Positions 10,005 through 22,186 of a DNA stretch of 64,000 bases are shown here, piece by piece (position 1 is the stretch's first letter; each line of letters opens with the position of its first letter). The notes under the pieces are model-generated. The model ran no database searches and was not told the DNA's origin. It was given only the letters and a program-made list of their open reading frames with translations. The position numbers were made by a program, and so were the translations under genes. The stretch covers positions 28,107,756-28,171,755 of the forward strand of contig JAPTYO010000009.1 in assembly GCA_036873135.1 (NCBI GenBank). Direction: 5' to 3'. Source of the DNA: Clarkia xantiana subsp. parviflora (Eukaryota; Streptophyta; Magnoliopsida; Myrtales; Onagraceae).

Positions 10005-13000
10005 TTGGTATCAAAGCATGTGTTAGGAGCTCTGATTTTGATAAATTGCTGTTCTTGAAAGTTTTTAAAAAAATCGGACCGAGATTTTAAAATTTCGAAT
10101 TTTATGTTTACGGTGGTCCAAAATTTTCATGATGTTCTTGGTTAATTTGTGTTCATGATCTTCAAGAAAAGGGTGATATTTATCAAAATCAAACAATGGA
10201 TTGTAGATCTTATTAAAATTTGACCACGTGTTCCCAATTACTTATTTGTGCCGAAAATTTTAGGTAAAGTTTTTAATTTCTTGGTCCCCAAGCAACAAAA
10301 TTTTCGGCCATATAGTTAAATAATAATGTTTACCATATTTTAATTTTTAAAACTAGGTAACAATATATATATAATTGGGAACATTAGGATAGATTCACAT
10401 TAATATATAGAAATATATATAACTATCAATATACCTAAATATTTAAATATATTATTGATAGATTTTAGTTACCTAAAAGATTGAGAAAATATATTATCAG
10501 TATATTTGTTTCCCTATTTAAGATATTAACAATAAATAAAATATATATTTATATGTATGTGCCGAATTTTACATATATGTATATATATATATATATTATT
10601 GATTGATTTAATCTTAAAGATAGAATCTTGGCAATAAATATATATATGTTTACATGTTGGCCGAAATATATATATATATATATATATAATATTGGAAATT
10701 ATTTTATATAGTTAATGTTAATTGGTGGCTAAGTTAAATATTTTTGGACTTTAAAACCCTACTTGGGGCACAAGTAAACATTTCGGCCCAACCTTTTATA
10801 TTTTAATTATTGGGCCGGTCTAATATGTCAAACCGGGACGAATTTAAATTGAACCGGGTTTTCTCAATCGGTTCGACCTAATCGGGTTGGGTCGGACAGG
10901 GATAACTAAGTGGATCTAACCAAACCGGTTTTGTGTGTTGAACCGAACCAAACCCTATTGTATTGGACCGGTTCGGATCGAACCAGATTTTAAAATTAAA
11001 AACCGGACCGAACCGGATTTTTATTTTGAGACCGAATCGAACCGGACCCAAACCGAATTTTCTGGACTGAACCGGACCAACTCGAACTGAAATTGACTGA
11101 ACTGAATCGTATCTTTAAAAATGAATTCAAGTCAATTAAAATAGGGAGGTCAAGTTTTAAAATCCACATGTTTTGAACCTTAATAGGTCTACACAGTGCT
11201 CAAGTTTTGTTAACCTTTATGCCTTGTTTCGATTATGGAGATGGATCTCAGAGATACATGTTTTGGGACTGGTTAAATTAGTGGGCTGAATTGCAATTGT
11301 TTATTATTCAATATATATATTAATGAATGATTAGAAATGTTGTCTTGACTGAGTCAAGCTAGCTGGATATTGCATATTGTAGGCTAAGCCCTAGTTAAAG
11401 ATATGGAGTGCCCATACTGTTTAAAATTATTTTAAAATCGAAAACCAGTCGCCAAATATGTATGATTGTTGTGGAATTTTCATGTTTGACACGTATGCTA
11501 GAAGGTTGAGGATGTAGTTGCATTTGATAATTTACATTGAAGTAGAATTATGTATGCAAGAAAGAGTTCCGCGGAACATTAGACGCATGACGCGTAAGAA
11601 TGAGTGTGATTTTTATGATGAATGTTACTGGCGTATGATAATTTACATGGATAGTAGAATTATATATGCATGAGTGAATTCATCGGAATATTTTCCCAAA
11701 ACAAAAAGGGCCTTGGGAAAACAAAGATCGGGTATGCTTTTTTTAAATTTCTCGTTCCGGTAATTTGCGATTAAAACCGTTTTAAAAGACTGATCTATTG
11801 GATAGAAGACGACGATAATGTGACCTTTTTCACAGCCATCTTCCATTGGTTTACTGGTGGTCGGCTGGTTTAGATGACTGAGGAATCATTATTTGTCGGA
11901 TTCCATCTTAATAGATATTTGATGTATGCAATTCTTTCTCAAAATGTTATTCTCTCCCTGATATATGCATAATCATCGATGTGTTAGTATGAATTGGTTG
12001 AATTAGTGTGATTCGATATTCCTCGCAATCTTGATGGTATGAATCATGATGAATAAAAGGAGTACGTGTTGAACTCTCTAATACGATTCCAAAAAGTGGA
12101 GAGGACAACTACGGATAAATATAGTAGTATGTATGATTTTGACAATGAGAGACGAATGTAATAATTTGTTTCACCAAGTATGGAGTAGGTTCTTTGATGA
12201 TTTGAACGCATATGTGGTGATTTATTCAACCTTGGTAAAAAGGGATTGAAGAAGACTTCAATTGCAACCCGGCAATGTTGCAACATAGTATCCCTTTCCA
12301 TCCGCCTCGGTGGAAGCAAGAATGCAAAAGCTAAACGTTTCGGTTGAACGTGATAGTCTTCTCTCTTTCCATGGACGCTGGTGTAAAAGCCGCTCAAGAC
12401 CTTCGCAATGAAAGGTCAACATGGAAAGGATGTATATGGTTGTCTGATGTTGATAGGACTCAATAACCTTGAGCCTAATCAAGTACGGTAACCACAACAG
12501 TGAAAGAGAAACCTTATATGCTCACCATACTGAGCTCGAAAGAAGTCAACCATGGTCTGCATAGCATGGAGAGAACAGGACTGAATCGGTCCTATACGAT
12601 AATACGGAGGGTTAAACCTCGTTGATAAAGTGTGTCTAGTACGCCTCGTATATCATGGTTCCCTAGTACGCCTTGTATATCAATTAAACGGCCTAGCGAA
12701 AGGGGACGATCCGAAACGAAAATTCAAACCCACGGGTTTGGAACCAAATTTCGGCCTGGTAAAAGTGGTCGAATAAAACGAAATGATTCACGTACTCCGA
12801 CATCTCAGTCGGGACAACTGAACTGAACATACACATCGATTGCGTAGCTAGATCGAAAGATTTAGTATTTCTTTATTGTTAAGTACTCCATTAAATAAAA
12901 TAAACTGTAATGGTAATCATGTTTGAAACCGATTGGATTAAATTGAATTAAATTTCAGAAATGAAACGATTTAACCAATGGTTAAAACTTCGGTAAAATT

Positions 13001-14753
13001 GCGCTTCGCGCAAGTGGACCTCGAAAAGGAACACATCGTTTCAAAGTATGAGTTTAATAATGAAGTGTTTAAATGATGATGTGCTGAATTTTCGTCTGCA
13101 TTCCTTCGAAAATAACTTATTGATAACATTTACATCGGTAAGAAGTAGGCTTCGGAAAGCTATCACGACCTTGTAAAAGCATCAACTGACGCACAAGGTG
13201 AAAACCTGAAATGCTCAGTTCAGAGATGGGATAAAATCTCTGAGATAAGTTTGCAAACGAAGAAGAATGAAGTCGGTTAAACGATTTTCCTTCTATACGC
13301 CTTGAACGACAAGTCAGGCTAGGCATTCAAATCAATTCACACACTTCTGGAAGCATAGTTTATAAACATAATGTTTGAGTTACTTAATCAGCTGTTTCCA
13401 AAGGGATGATGAGAAGTGATTCACATTCATGTAAAACTTTGTTCCACTGAAATCGTATAACACGCCACCATAAAAGCTGAAGAGTGATAATTAGTTAAAT
13501 CATATCACCTTGCGACATTAATTTGCACATTAAATATGTATTTAGGACAAGAGTATGTTAACTACTCTTTGAAAATACATGTTTTCAGCTTAAGGACATG
13601 GTACCGTGGTCGAACATGTAAACATTACATAATTGAGGACGAGTTTTCTGATGCATTGACAGTTTTCGGAATAATGAGTCTTGATCAAATCAGGAGCAAG
13701 ATATTACAGATATCAGGTCCCACTTAATTTGAGTGTGGGAGATTTAAACCAGCAACTCAAGTGAATGACATGGTAAATTTTAATGGAAACATTTTCATAA
13801 TAAATCCAGTGGGAGGAATAAACACCTACCACATGTAATCACTGTTGCTGTTTGGACGAATCAAGTTGAACCTGATTATCATAATGCTGAACCAGGATTG
13901 CCACAACTGCCTATACTACCCATTGTTCCCAGTGGGAGTGATCCGACAAACTTGGTTCCAGTCCTAGTGATCAAGGAATTAATCTTGGAAGTAAAACTCC
14001 GAGACCGAGAAGTCGTCCAAGGAAAGTTGTCGATTATGGTTCAAGCACTGCTCTTGTACCCAATAGAAATGATGCTTCGATAAGAAGCGTTATTTCGAGT
14101 GGGAGAATTGATCCCAATTGGAAGGAATGCTCCGAAAAGAGGCGTTATTCTGAGTGGGAGAGATGTTAAGACTCAAAGAAGGGATAAACAAGCATTAGAC
14201 GAAAGTCGAAGGCATCAAACTTCTCCAAATAAGTATCCCATCTAGAAGGGTGATAACCTCACTCTAACAACTGTTGGCTTGCATTGGACCTCACTCTAAC
14301 AACTGTTGGCTTGCATTGGAAAGACCTCAAGTAAAGAAATGGAGGAAAATAATAAATGAGAGAGATCGCCTAAATGAAAGCCATTATAGTCAATAGTTGA
14401 TTTACCTGTTAACCACAGAGGCATAAAGATACGGTGAGTTCTAAAAGAGCTCGTCCGGACCGTTTTGAACCTCGGGGATGTGTTTTCGAACCGCTTATGT
14501 GATTTTGACGTGTTTACGAAGTCCGGAATATAAATACGAACCTGAATTGGGCGAATATCCTTCATTTTCCCCCGAGTCAAGTGACGGTTCAAACCTTGCT
14601 TGAATCTATTTTAAAATAGGATAATCTTCCAATTTAGGTTCAGTGCTGACCTCAAAAGTTGATTGATCGTCGATTGGATACTTGAACTTTAATTTCGTCA
14701 ATCATTGATTTTTCTTGACGAGTGATTCGTTATTTGCTGACAGGTTTAGTGTA

Positions 14754-14792
<39 letters not shown>

Positions 14793-15779
14793 GGGTGCAT
14801 ATGATCATATTCCTAAACGTCAACATGCATAAAGATGCACTAATCATGGGTGTGTTCAATACGTACATGACGAGTGCGATGATAACGATGTTTATGAAAC
14901 GATGATGTTTTATCAATAATAAAATCATGCAAACAATCATATGATGATGAGAACGTGGATTATGACTTAGGATAAACAAGATGATCGTAAATAAATCATG
15001 TGTACGTAACATGTGAGCATGATTGCACATAACGCGTCATGAAGTGTCGTATGTTGTAATAGTGATGTAAACACACTTAGTCATGATACTAATGACATAT
15101 AGAGAAATAGAGAGTAATTTATGACTTATCCAAAAGTATGATCACTATTAGTGAAAATAGGAGAGAGAAAACCCATTAGTTAAACTTACATCCTTAATAG
15201 TTTTCAAGATCCTCTCCTTTCTAGAAGAAGAAGAAACTTTTGGAGTAGCAAATTTGGGGCCAAGTACATTTGAAGACCATGCAATTTTGGGGCAGCCATA
15301 CAAGTGTCATTACCGGCGGAATTCCGGCAAGGGGAGGGGTGACCATGGTGCAGCCCACGGCGGCGCGTGACGGAACTGCAGCGGCGCGTGGACTTCCGAC
15401 GACAGCGGGTGGCTTCCAGCGGCGGTGGACAGCATTCTGGGATCGTCTCGTGGTGGCGAGTCTAAATCCGAGTATGGCTGGACCCTTTGCAACTTCGTTT
15501 AGGCTCAATTCGATCTTGATTGCCTCTTGAATTTGGTTAATCTAGAATGCATACACGGTGTTTGTTAAAATTCTCAAAAGAGATTAGTTTTCCAAATCAG
15601 CCAATATTTTGGCTAAGTGCTGAAAATTCATAATCATGATAGTAAGTAATAGTACTCCCCTCATGTATAGTGATTGTTGTCGACATGTTGCACCATAGCG
15701 TAGATAGTGTTTGAACATGATTGATGTTGATTGTTGATAGTTGATAATTGATTATTGATTATTGTTATCTCTTTCATGA
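10005..15779 (+). other. Internal region of Copia copy 1 and following decayed DNA, no intact gene
   Basis: It begins with PBS TTGGTATCAAAGC and an AT-rich leader with TA-repeats near 10570-10600 and 10660-10690. About 10830-11100 is rich in ACCGGTTC/CCGAACC phrases. Between 13725 and 14165 the phrase AGTGGGAG or GTGTGGGAG occurs five times. There is a 32-bp tandem duplication at 14256-14319 and a (TA)15 run at 14761-14790. 15290-15440 is a short GC-rich patch (CGGCGGCGCG) with ORFs on both strands that resemble nothing I know. No gag, protease, integrase or RT motif was found. Confidence 0.45.
14256..14319. repeat. Perfect 32-bp tandem duplication
   Basis: Two adjacent copies of a 32-bp unit beginning ACCTCACTCTAACAACTGTT, at 14256-14287 and 14288-14319, with no visible difference. 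This points to a recent slippage or repair duplication inside otherwise decayed sequence. Confidence 0.9.
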
Positions 15780-16740
15780 TGAAACACTTCTAAAATGTTT
15801 CTTGGTAATAGACGCTTGTTACTTGACATGTGTTGTGTGTCATGTGTCGTCTGCCACCGTGGTGAAACACTTAGAAAATATTGCTTGATAGTTGACGCTT
15901 GCTACTTGACATGTGTCGTCTGTCATGTGTCGTCTGCCACCATAGTGAAATACATAGAAAACATTTCTTGATTGTTGACACCCGCTATCTGACATCTGCC
16001 ATCATGGAGAAATACTTAGAAAATATTCTTGATTGTTGACACCCGCTATTTGATATCTGCCACCGTGGAGAAATACTAAGAAAATATTTCTTGATAGTTG
16101 ACACTTTGTCATATGTCGACTGCTGACATAGTAGAGCACTTAGAAAATATTTATTGATAGTCGACACTTTGTCATATGTCGACTGCTGACATAGTGGAAC
16201 ACATAGAAAATATTTCTTGATAGTCGACACCTCGTCATATGTCGACTGCTGACATGGTGGAACACTTAGAAATATTCCTTGATAGTCGACACCTCGTCAT
16301 ATGTCGACTGCTGATATGGTGGAACACTTAGAAAATATTCCTTGATAGTCGACATCTCGTCATATGTCGACTGCTGCCATAGTAGAACACTTAGAAAATA
16401 TTCATTAATAGTCGACACATTGTCATATGTTGACTGCTTGACATAGTGGAACACTTAGAAAATATTCCTTGAGGTCATATGTCGACTGCTGACATAGTGG
16501 AACACTTAGAAAATATTCCTTGATAGTCGACACCTTGTCATATGTCGACTGCTGACATAGTGGAACACTTAGAAAATATTCCTTGATAGTCGACGCTTGT
16601 TATCTGTCGACAACTGACATAGTGGAATACTTAGAAAATATTCCTTGATAGTCAACTCTTGTTATATGACATCTGCCATCATGGAGAAATACTTAGAAAA
16701 TATTTCTTGATATTCGACGCTTGTTATATGTCGCACGCGT
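15780..16740. repeat. Minisatellite A1: about 15 units of 60-64 bp
   Basis: The units read GAACACTTAGAAAATATTCCTTGATAGTCGAC then a variable stretch with CATATGTCGACTGCTGACATAGTG. Copies start near 15783, 15864, 15947, 16010, 16070, 16135, 16197, 16261, 16321, 16385, 16450, 16500, 16564, 16625 and 16685. The central units are most alike and the flanks are decayed. Each central unit carries the inverted pair AGTCGACA and TGTCGACT, which could form a small stem. I place the array in the non-coding 3' part of Tat-like element C. Confidence 0.85.
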
Positions 16741-16925
16741 TGTTCACTGCGCGCATTGCTCGTTGTGTACATGATCATAGCATGCGTGATGTAATATCTT
16801 GAACACTTAGAATTTCTCCTTTGTATGTCAACATACATGTCGTAGTCCTGCATTAACTGGCAAATACATGCAAGTATAAATGTTAGTGCCATAATCATAT
16901 TCACACTTGTTACCTTAAATAAAGG

Positions 16926-17136
16926 CGTAGTATCATGTAGACGCGCGTTGATTAAGTAAAACAGGTAGGTGTCGGGATGAGGCCCATGTTGACATATAGT
17001 CTTATGTAGATGCGCGTAGATCACATAAAACATGTGAGTGTCGGGACGATGCCCATGTTGACATAGAGTCTCATGTAGATGCGCGTAGATCACACAAAAC
17101 ATGTGAGTGTCGGGACGAGGCCCATGTTGACATAGA
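16926..17136. repeat. Minisatellite A2: three units of about 69 bp
   Basis: The units contain CATGTAGATGCGCGTAGATCA, then AAAACATGTGAGTGTCGGGACGA, then GCCCATGTTGACATA. The first copy is the most diverged. It is unrelated in sequence to A1, which lies immediately before it. Confidence 0.8.
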
Positions 17137-19234
17137 GTTACCCCCCGAGGGGGATGTTCGCTATATGATGTATAGAGACTAACAAGTCTGTAGATATGTA
17201 GTCGTCTCCATCGGGAGAGTGTTCATTCCTTAGTGCTTGCATTGATGACTGTCGAGTATACACGCGCTGATCAAGTTGTTGTTCATCCTTGTAGACTGAG
17301 TTGTCAAAGCGTATATTCCAGAGTACACATCCAGACTTAGCTGATTTTGCGGACATGATAGCCGCTTAGAGACTTGCGGGCATGATAGACGCTTAACCCT
17401 GGAAGAGTTGTTACATCTCCTATTGACGTGTCGGAGCATGAGCGTACTATGCCATGTTTGTTGCTACTATTTTTAGTTTCTGAACGAGAGGTGTTGCTTC
17501 CTCCCTTAATGCGTCGGCACAAGCGTGTTGCGCTTTAACGTCTCCAAACTTAGTTTTTGAACAACATGTTGCCTTCCTCCTAGGGTGTTGACGCGTACGT
17601 GCTGCCCTTGGGAGTGATACTTTCCGAAATCCGGTAAGATAATGGTCTTCCTTTCTGGGTCAGGGTCGAGGTCGACTTAGCGTCGTCACTGTCAACAATA
17701 CTCTTATTTGATCAGGCATAAAGTGATCCGACTTCGAGATTCGTCCCTCGAGCCACTTCAAGCGATCTGAGTCTACTGCTGGTGGCGAGTCATCAAAGGT
17801 TCTTTCCCACAATAGAGGGAAATATGTTAGGTTTAGACTCGTCCGCCTGCTCAGAGGAGCTGATTTGAAGGGTATGCTGCCTATGTTGTCGATCATCCCT
17901 TGAACTTGTCACGTTTATCTTTGTTGTTTGCTTCTTTGATGATAGTATTGCTAAGGGATCGTGCGCGTGCTGAGGGATCTTGCGCGTGTTGAAAAGGCGT
18001 GTGTATGCATGTTTGCTTTGCCCCCGTGCGTCTTGCTTTCTTTATCCTTGTGAGTATCATTCTTTACTCCTTTGTATTTTTTCTCCAAGAAGCATGATAT
18101 TGTTTGCTATGCAATGGCTAGACCGAACAAGAAAGCTTGCTGCTTGGACGCTAAGGTTGTTGGATTGAAGGCTTCTGCCTTTGTTTAATAGGCTCGAGTT
18201 GCTACCCTTGAATCCGAGATGACTGGCCTTCGTAAGAAGGTTGTTGATGATAGCGAGGTGCCAATTATTTTGCGATGACATTTAGACAGGCGTTGGCATC
18301 TTGATGTATGATTTATGCAAGGTGTGTATACTCTTGCCCCTGTGCTTTTGTTTGGTCAATCTTGGTATATTTGCTAAGTCTGCCACTTATCATGTAGCAC
18401 CCTTGTGCACTCAACGTGCGGTTTGCACATCGTGCTAATGTTTGTGTTCGTTGATGATGATGTTTGAATCGCATCTTGTTATTATGTTAGCCGTTGTATA
18501 CACAGGCTCGGTAGCAATGGTCGAACCTTGAAACTCTTCATAGAGTATGTGAGTAGAAATGTATGTCCTGCAAGCATTGGCTAATATACATGTATAGGTG
18601 TTAGTACCATAATTATATATGTAATGTTACCCTGAATAGTCGTGCATTGCCATGTTGGTCATGCGTGTAGATATCATTTAGGCGTGTATTATATAGGTCG
18701 CGTGGGCGCGTACGTAAGGGCCGTATAGGCTATGTAGATGTTGAGTGGGTTATACCACTTTCATGTTGTACTAGGTTGGTTGTGTTTGCTCTACCAAGCT
18801 TTGTACATAATTGTTGTTCCCCATGTTTGGGTTGAGGTCACGCTGGGTGTTGTTCCCTGAACTTTTTATATATACGTTTGACGTTGTCGAATAGACCTGT
18901 CATGATCATAGTAGAAATGCATGATAACTCGTTAGTAATGTTTCATACCTTGTGTTACCATAGTTTTCCGTATATATTGGACTTGCATGATAGGATTGAT
19001 TTCCTTGTTGTAATGGATATACCATCCGTAGCTGTGACAATAGGACGTGCGTCGCTATGTGTGATGAGTGCCCATCTTGTTTTGATATCCAAGGAATGGC
19101 ATGAGTGTATTAAGTACTTGTCATGTTTATAGATAGTAACATACAATACCATAAGATAGCAATGTGTTTGGTGTTGGCACTTGGCAAGAGGGCACTTGGC
19201 ACGTAGTAGAGTCGTCTTGACGAGGCAAGACCTT
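17137..19234. other. Non-coding part of element C, no gene
   Basis: About 2.1 kb with scattered short direct repeats (for example GACTTGCGGGCATGATAGACGCTT-like phrases near 17350-17395 and GTGTTG/CGTGCT phrases at 17480-17610). ORFs of 60-85 codons occur on both strands without recognisable motifs. Base composition matches the flanking minisatellites, so I read it as the long 3' untranslated region of element C. Confidence 0.4.
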
Positions 19235-19730
19235 AGTTTATACCGTCTCTTAGTTCCACTCTAAGGCGACGTTTGTGACAAGATGCTACTTGTTCTATAC
19301 TATGTGTTTTTCCATCCGTCGGTTGGGCACACCCCGCGTGACGTTGTTGCAAAGCTTTCCATGGTTAGACTTGTACTTACTTTTTGATGCTACTACGTCT
19401 CAACTTGGTTAATCCAAGGGACGGGACAAAGGTCGTATCCATACGCCTTGTAGTTTTTTACCGTCTCTTGAACCATTTCAAGGCGACGTTGTGGCAAAAC
19501 GCTACTTGCACTATGCAATGCGTTTTTCCATCCGTCAGTTGGGAACACCTCGCGTGACGTTGTTGCAAGGCTTTCCATGGTTAGACTCGTACTTACCTTG
19601 CGATGCTACTGCACCTCTCCATGGTTAGTCCAAAAGGGTTGTACAAGACAACTTTAGAGTGGCTTGCAGTTTTGTCTCTTGGTCCACTCCAAGGCGACGT
19701 TGTGGCAAGACACTACTTGCTAAATTTGGT
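19235..19730. repeat. Minisatellite A3: about 2.3 units of 218 bp
   Basis: A long unit containing CCGTCTCTT, CAAGGCGACGTTGTGGCAA, TTTTTCCATCCGTC, GCGTGACGTTGTTGCAA and CTTTCCATGGTTAGAC repeats at about 19240, 19458 and 19676. The third copy is truncated after about 60 bp. Confidence 0.8.
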
Positions 19731-19821
19731 GTGTTATATTCCGTTATATGCTCACGGGTAAGATAGCGTTTTACAAGACTCGACTTGTAGGGTTGGTGAG
19801 TTTTTCAAACAGGGTGCGCTC

Positions 19822-20135
19822 CTGATAGCGTTGTATCAACCCGCGATGGGGAAGCATACTTTGTAATAGCATGGTGTTGCCCTTTAACGAGAGGATGTCG
19901 CGCCATGATGTATCAACCCGCGATGGGGAAGCATACCTTGAAGTATCATGGAGTTGTCGTCTAACAAGAGGACGTCTGCCATGATGTATCAACCCGCGAT
20001 GGGGAAGCATACCTTGAAGTAACATGGAGTTGTCGTCTAACAAGAGGACGTCTTCCATGATGTATCAACCCGTGATGGGGAAGCATACTTTGAAGTAGCA
20101 TGGGGTTGTCGTCTAACAAGAGGACGTCTGCCATG
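19822..20135. repeat. Minisatellite A4: four units of about 78 bp
   Basis: The units contain GTATCAACCCGCGATGGGGA, AGCATACCTTGAAGTA, CATGGAGTTGTCGTCTAACA and AGAGGACGTC. They start near 19828, 19907, 19985 and 20062. The last three units are almost identical. Two looser copies of a CAACAAGAGGATTTCGCAGCATG phrase follow at 20185-20300. Confidence 0.85.
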
Positions 20136-20514
20136 TCGGGGTGATCAGTCCCTTTGAAAGTTGTCGCATCCTGTTATGATTCAGGGAATGGCTATGAACA
20201 TGAGGATTTGCCTCTAACAAGAGGATTTCGCAGCATGCCATGTTTTAGTTGTGAGCATGAGGGTTGCCCTCGCAAGGAGGATGTCGCAGCATGTCACTTG
20301 TAGATAAATCTTGGCTTATGTAGTGTGTTGTCGACACTTTTCGGGGTAGTCGTCGTTATAGATAGAGAGCGTTTATCTGCCCATTGTTGATGTTGATAGT
20401 AGATATGTCGACGTATGATATAAGTCGTTTGTTGTACATAGCGCGATAGCTTGTATTGTTGATGCGAGTAATATGCACGTAGTTTGTTACTTGGCATAAT
20501 TCCAAAGTAGTATG

Positions 20515-21287
20515 TGTTGGGATCAAAATGACGTGGCCACAAACTTCACGGAATGGACTTCTAGGCTTCGCCTTGGACGTAGCTCTCTCGATGAATTGAT
20601 TTCCTCCGGGAGACTTTTTAAGGTCGAGCACCTAAAAAGGGGTGGGGATGGCCCCTGATTCCACTCCGAAGCTTAAGTTAGTAATGTATTTGAGAGTGTA
20701 ATATATAAGTATTCAGAGCAGATTTTTCTTAATTGAAGGAGATAGCCCCCTATTTATAGGGAGAAGTTTACCGACTTTGTAGAGGCGGCTACTGGCCTCT
20801 GATTGGTTGCCTAGGGGCGGCAATCAGCCGTTTGTGATTGGCTGATAGAAGCGATTGTCAGTCAGCTGCTGACAAGTAGGTCGTCACCTCATGTTTACTT
20901 TGGAGGAGGGTTTTCCTTTTAAGCAGATGACAAGTAAGTCGCCACCTCACCTTTACTTCGGGGGAAGGTTTTCCCTTGGAGACGGTGGGAAGCAGGTCGC
21001 CACCTGTCTTTACTTCGAGGGAAGGTTTTCCTTTGGAGACGGTGGGAAACAGGTCGCCACCTGTCCTCTGGAAGATTCTCTAAGTCTCCATAGTCGACCA
21101 GTCATTCTTTTGAAGTCGACTTCTTCATGATCGGTAGTCGACCTTTTATCTTCAAATGGTTGGAATAAACAAGAAAGGTCGTCGACTTCTTCTCCTCGCC
21201 CTGAAAGCGTACTCGACCTGTCACCAGTAGGAAATCACCATAGACCAAGAACGTACATACATAGTCGGGTTTATTTATAACCCAACA
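20515..21287 (-). repeat. 3' LTR of element B
   Basis: 773 bp. On the minus strand it has a TATA box within CCTATAAATAGG (near 20752-20763). The region at about 20876-21070, upstream of the TATA box in element orientation (U3), carries three partial repeats of about 55-65 bp with CAGGTCGCCACCTG and GGGAAGGTTTTCC. Several GTCGAC sites lie at 21090-21200. Confidence 0.9.
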
Positions 21288-21464
21288 CTTGCCCCCGAGA
21301 CTCGAGTCGTCAGCTTCATTTACTTAAGGTGAAGGCTTGAGTCGAGTAAAGCCCCATTTTGTGGCGAGATAATTTAATTCTCAGGACTTGTAGATTTTTC
21401 CGACTTTCCAGAAGTTGAAGAGGCCCTCCCTCGGGATTAGGATTTCTAACCGTTGGGAGAAGAG

Positions 21465-21689
21465 ATGGTTATCGCAGCCTCTGACTTACTCCACACCACC
21501 CTAAAGGAGATGGTGGTAAACTTGAGGGCTTACCAGGCAGATTTTCCTTTCTCTCAAGTTCCGATCCTCGAACAATTTTTACGACTTCCCACCAAGGAGG
21601 ATGATCAACCATCAAAAGAACACGACCGTTCGTCTGACGAAGACGACTGTGTTATTGTCTCTCCTTCTAAGGGGAAGAAACCCGTGTAA
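21465..21689 (+). CDS. Short ORF antisense to element B, between its array and 3' LTR
   Basis: ATG 21465 to TAA 21687-21689 encodes 74 residues. It is about 180 bp inside the 3' LTR and on the strand opposite to gag. The N-terminal half could form helices (SDLLHTTLKEMVVNLRAYQ). The C-terminal half is acidic (KEDDQPSKEHDRSSDEDD) followed by CVIVSP and a basic end (KGKKPV). Acidic residues next to V-I-V resemble a SUMO-interacting motif. Tat-lineage retrotransposons are known to carry extra antisense ORFs between pol and the 3' LTR, and this fits that position. It may be the C-terminal remnant of a longer protein. Function is unknown, and chance origin is not excluded for so short a frame. Confidence 0.4.
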   Translation: MVIAASDLLHTTLKEMVVNLRAYQADFPFSQVPILEQFLRLPTKEDDQPSKEHDRSSDEDDCVIVSPSKGKKPV

Positions 21690-22004
21690 AATGGACTATC
21701 AAGAGACTCCCACATCTTCTATGTATGACTTTTCATAATAAATAAATTTATCCGGGCAACACCTAGCTTTTGCCATTCTTAACTAGGATCGCATATATAT
21801 AATTTCCAGGAGGTAGCAGACATACTTTATTTTTACTACCCTTTAGGATTAAAGAATCGATCGTATAAGTAGGAGGTAGTCTTTGATACCTTTAGATCGA
21901 CAACTTGAGGACTGATTTGTTGATCCTCTTTTGAGTCTTTTTGATCGGGTCCTTATTGTGCCTCAGCTCTTGTCGCTATTTTGAGCGTTAGGACATCCGA
22001 GTTG

Positions 22005-22186
22005 TAAGATTCGATCGAATCGTCGCCGTACCTAGGCTTTGGTCGCCATTTTGGGAACATAATGGCCGACGAATGATTTGTAGACCTTCCATCGAATTGT
22101 CGCCGTACCTAGGCTTTAGTCGCCATTTTGGGCACATAATGGTCGACCACCGATTTGTAGACTTCGATCGAATTGTCGCCGACTGT
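22005..22186. repeat. Element B array, 76-bp family, left block (about 2 units)
   Basis: Two units with TCGCCGTACCTAGGCTTTGG, then TCGCCATTTTGGG, then CATAATGG and TTTGTAGACTTCGATCGAAT. The same family resumes at 22811 after the 53-bp block, so the 53-bp repeats lie inside the 76-bp array. Confidence 0.85.

Noticed and set aside
15221..15530. Overlapping ORFs on both strands in a GC-rich patch
   Set aside because: Composition explains the lack of stops. No motif, no start context and no continuation.
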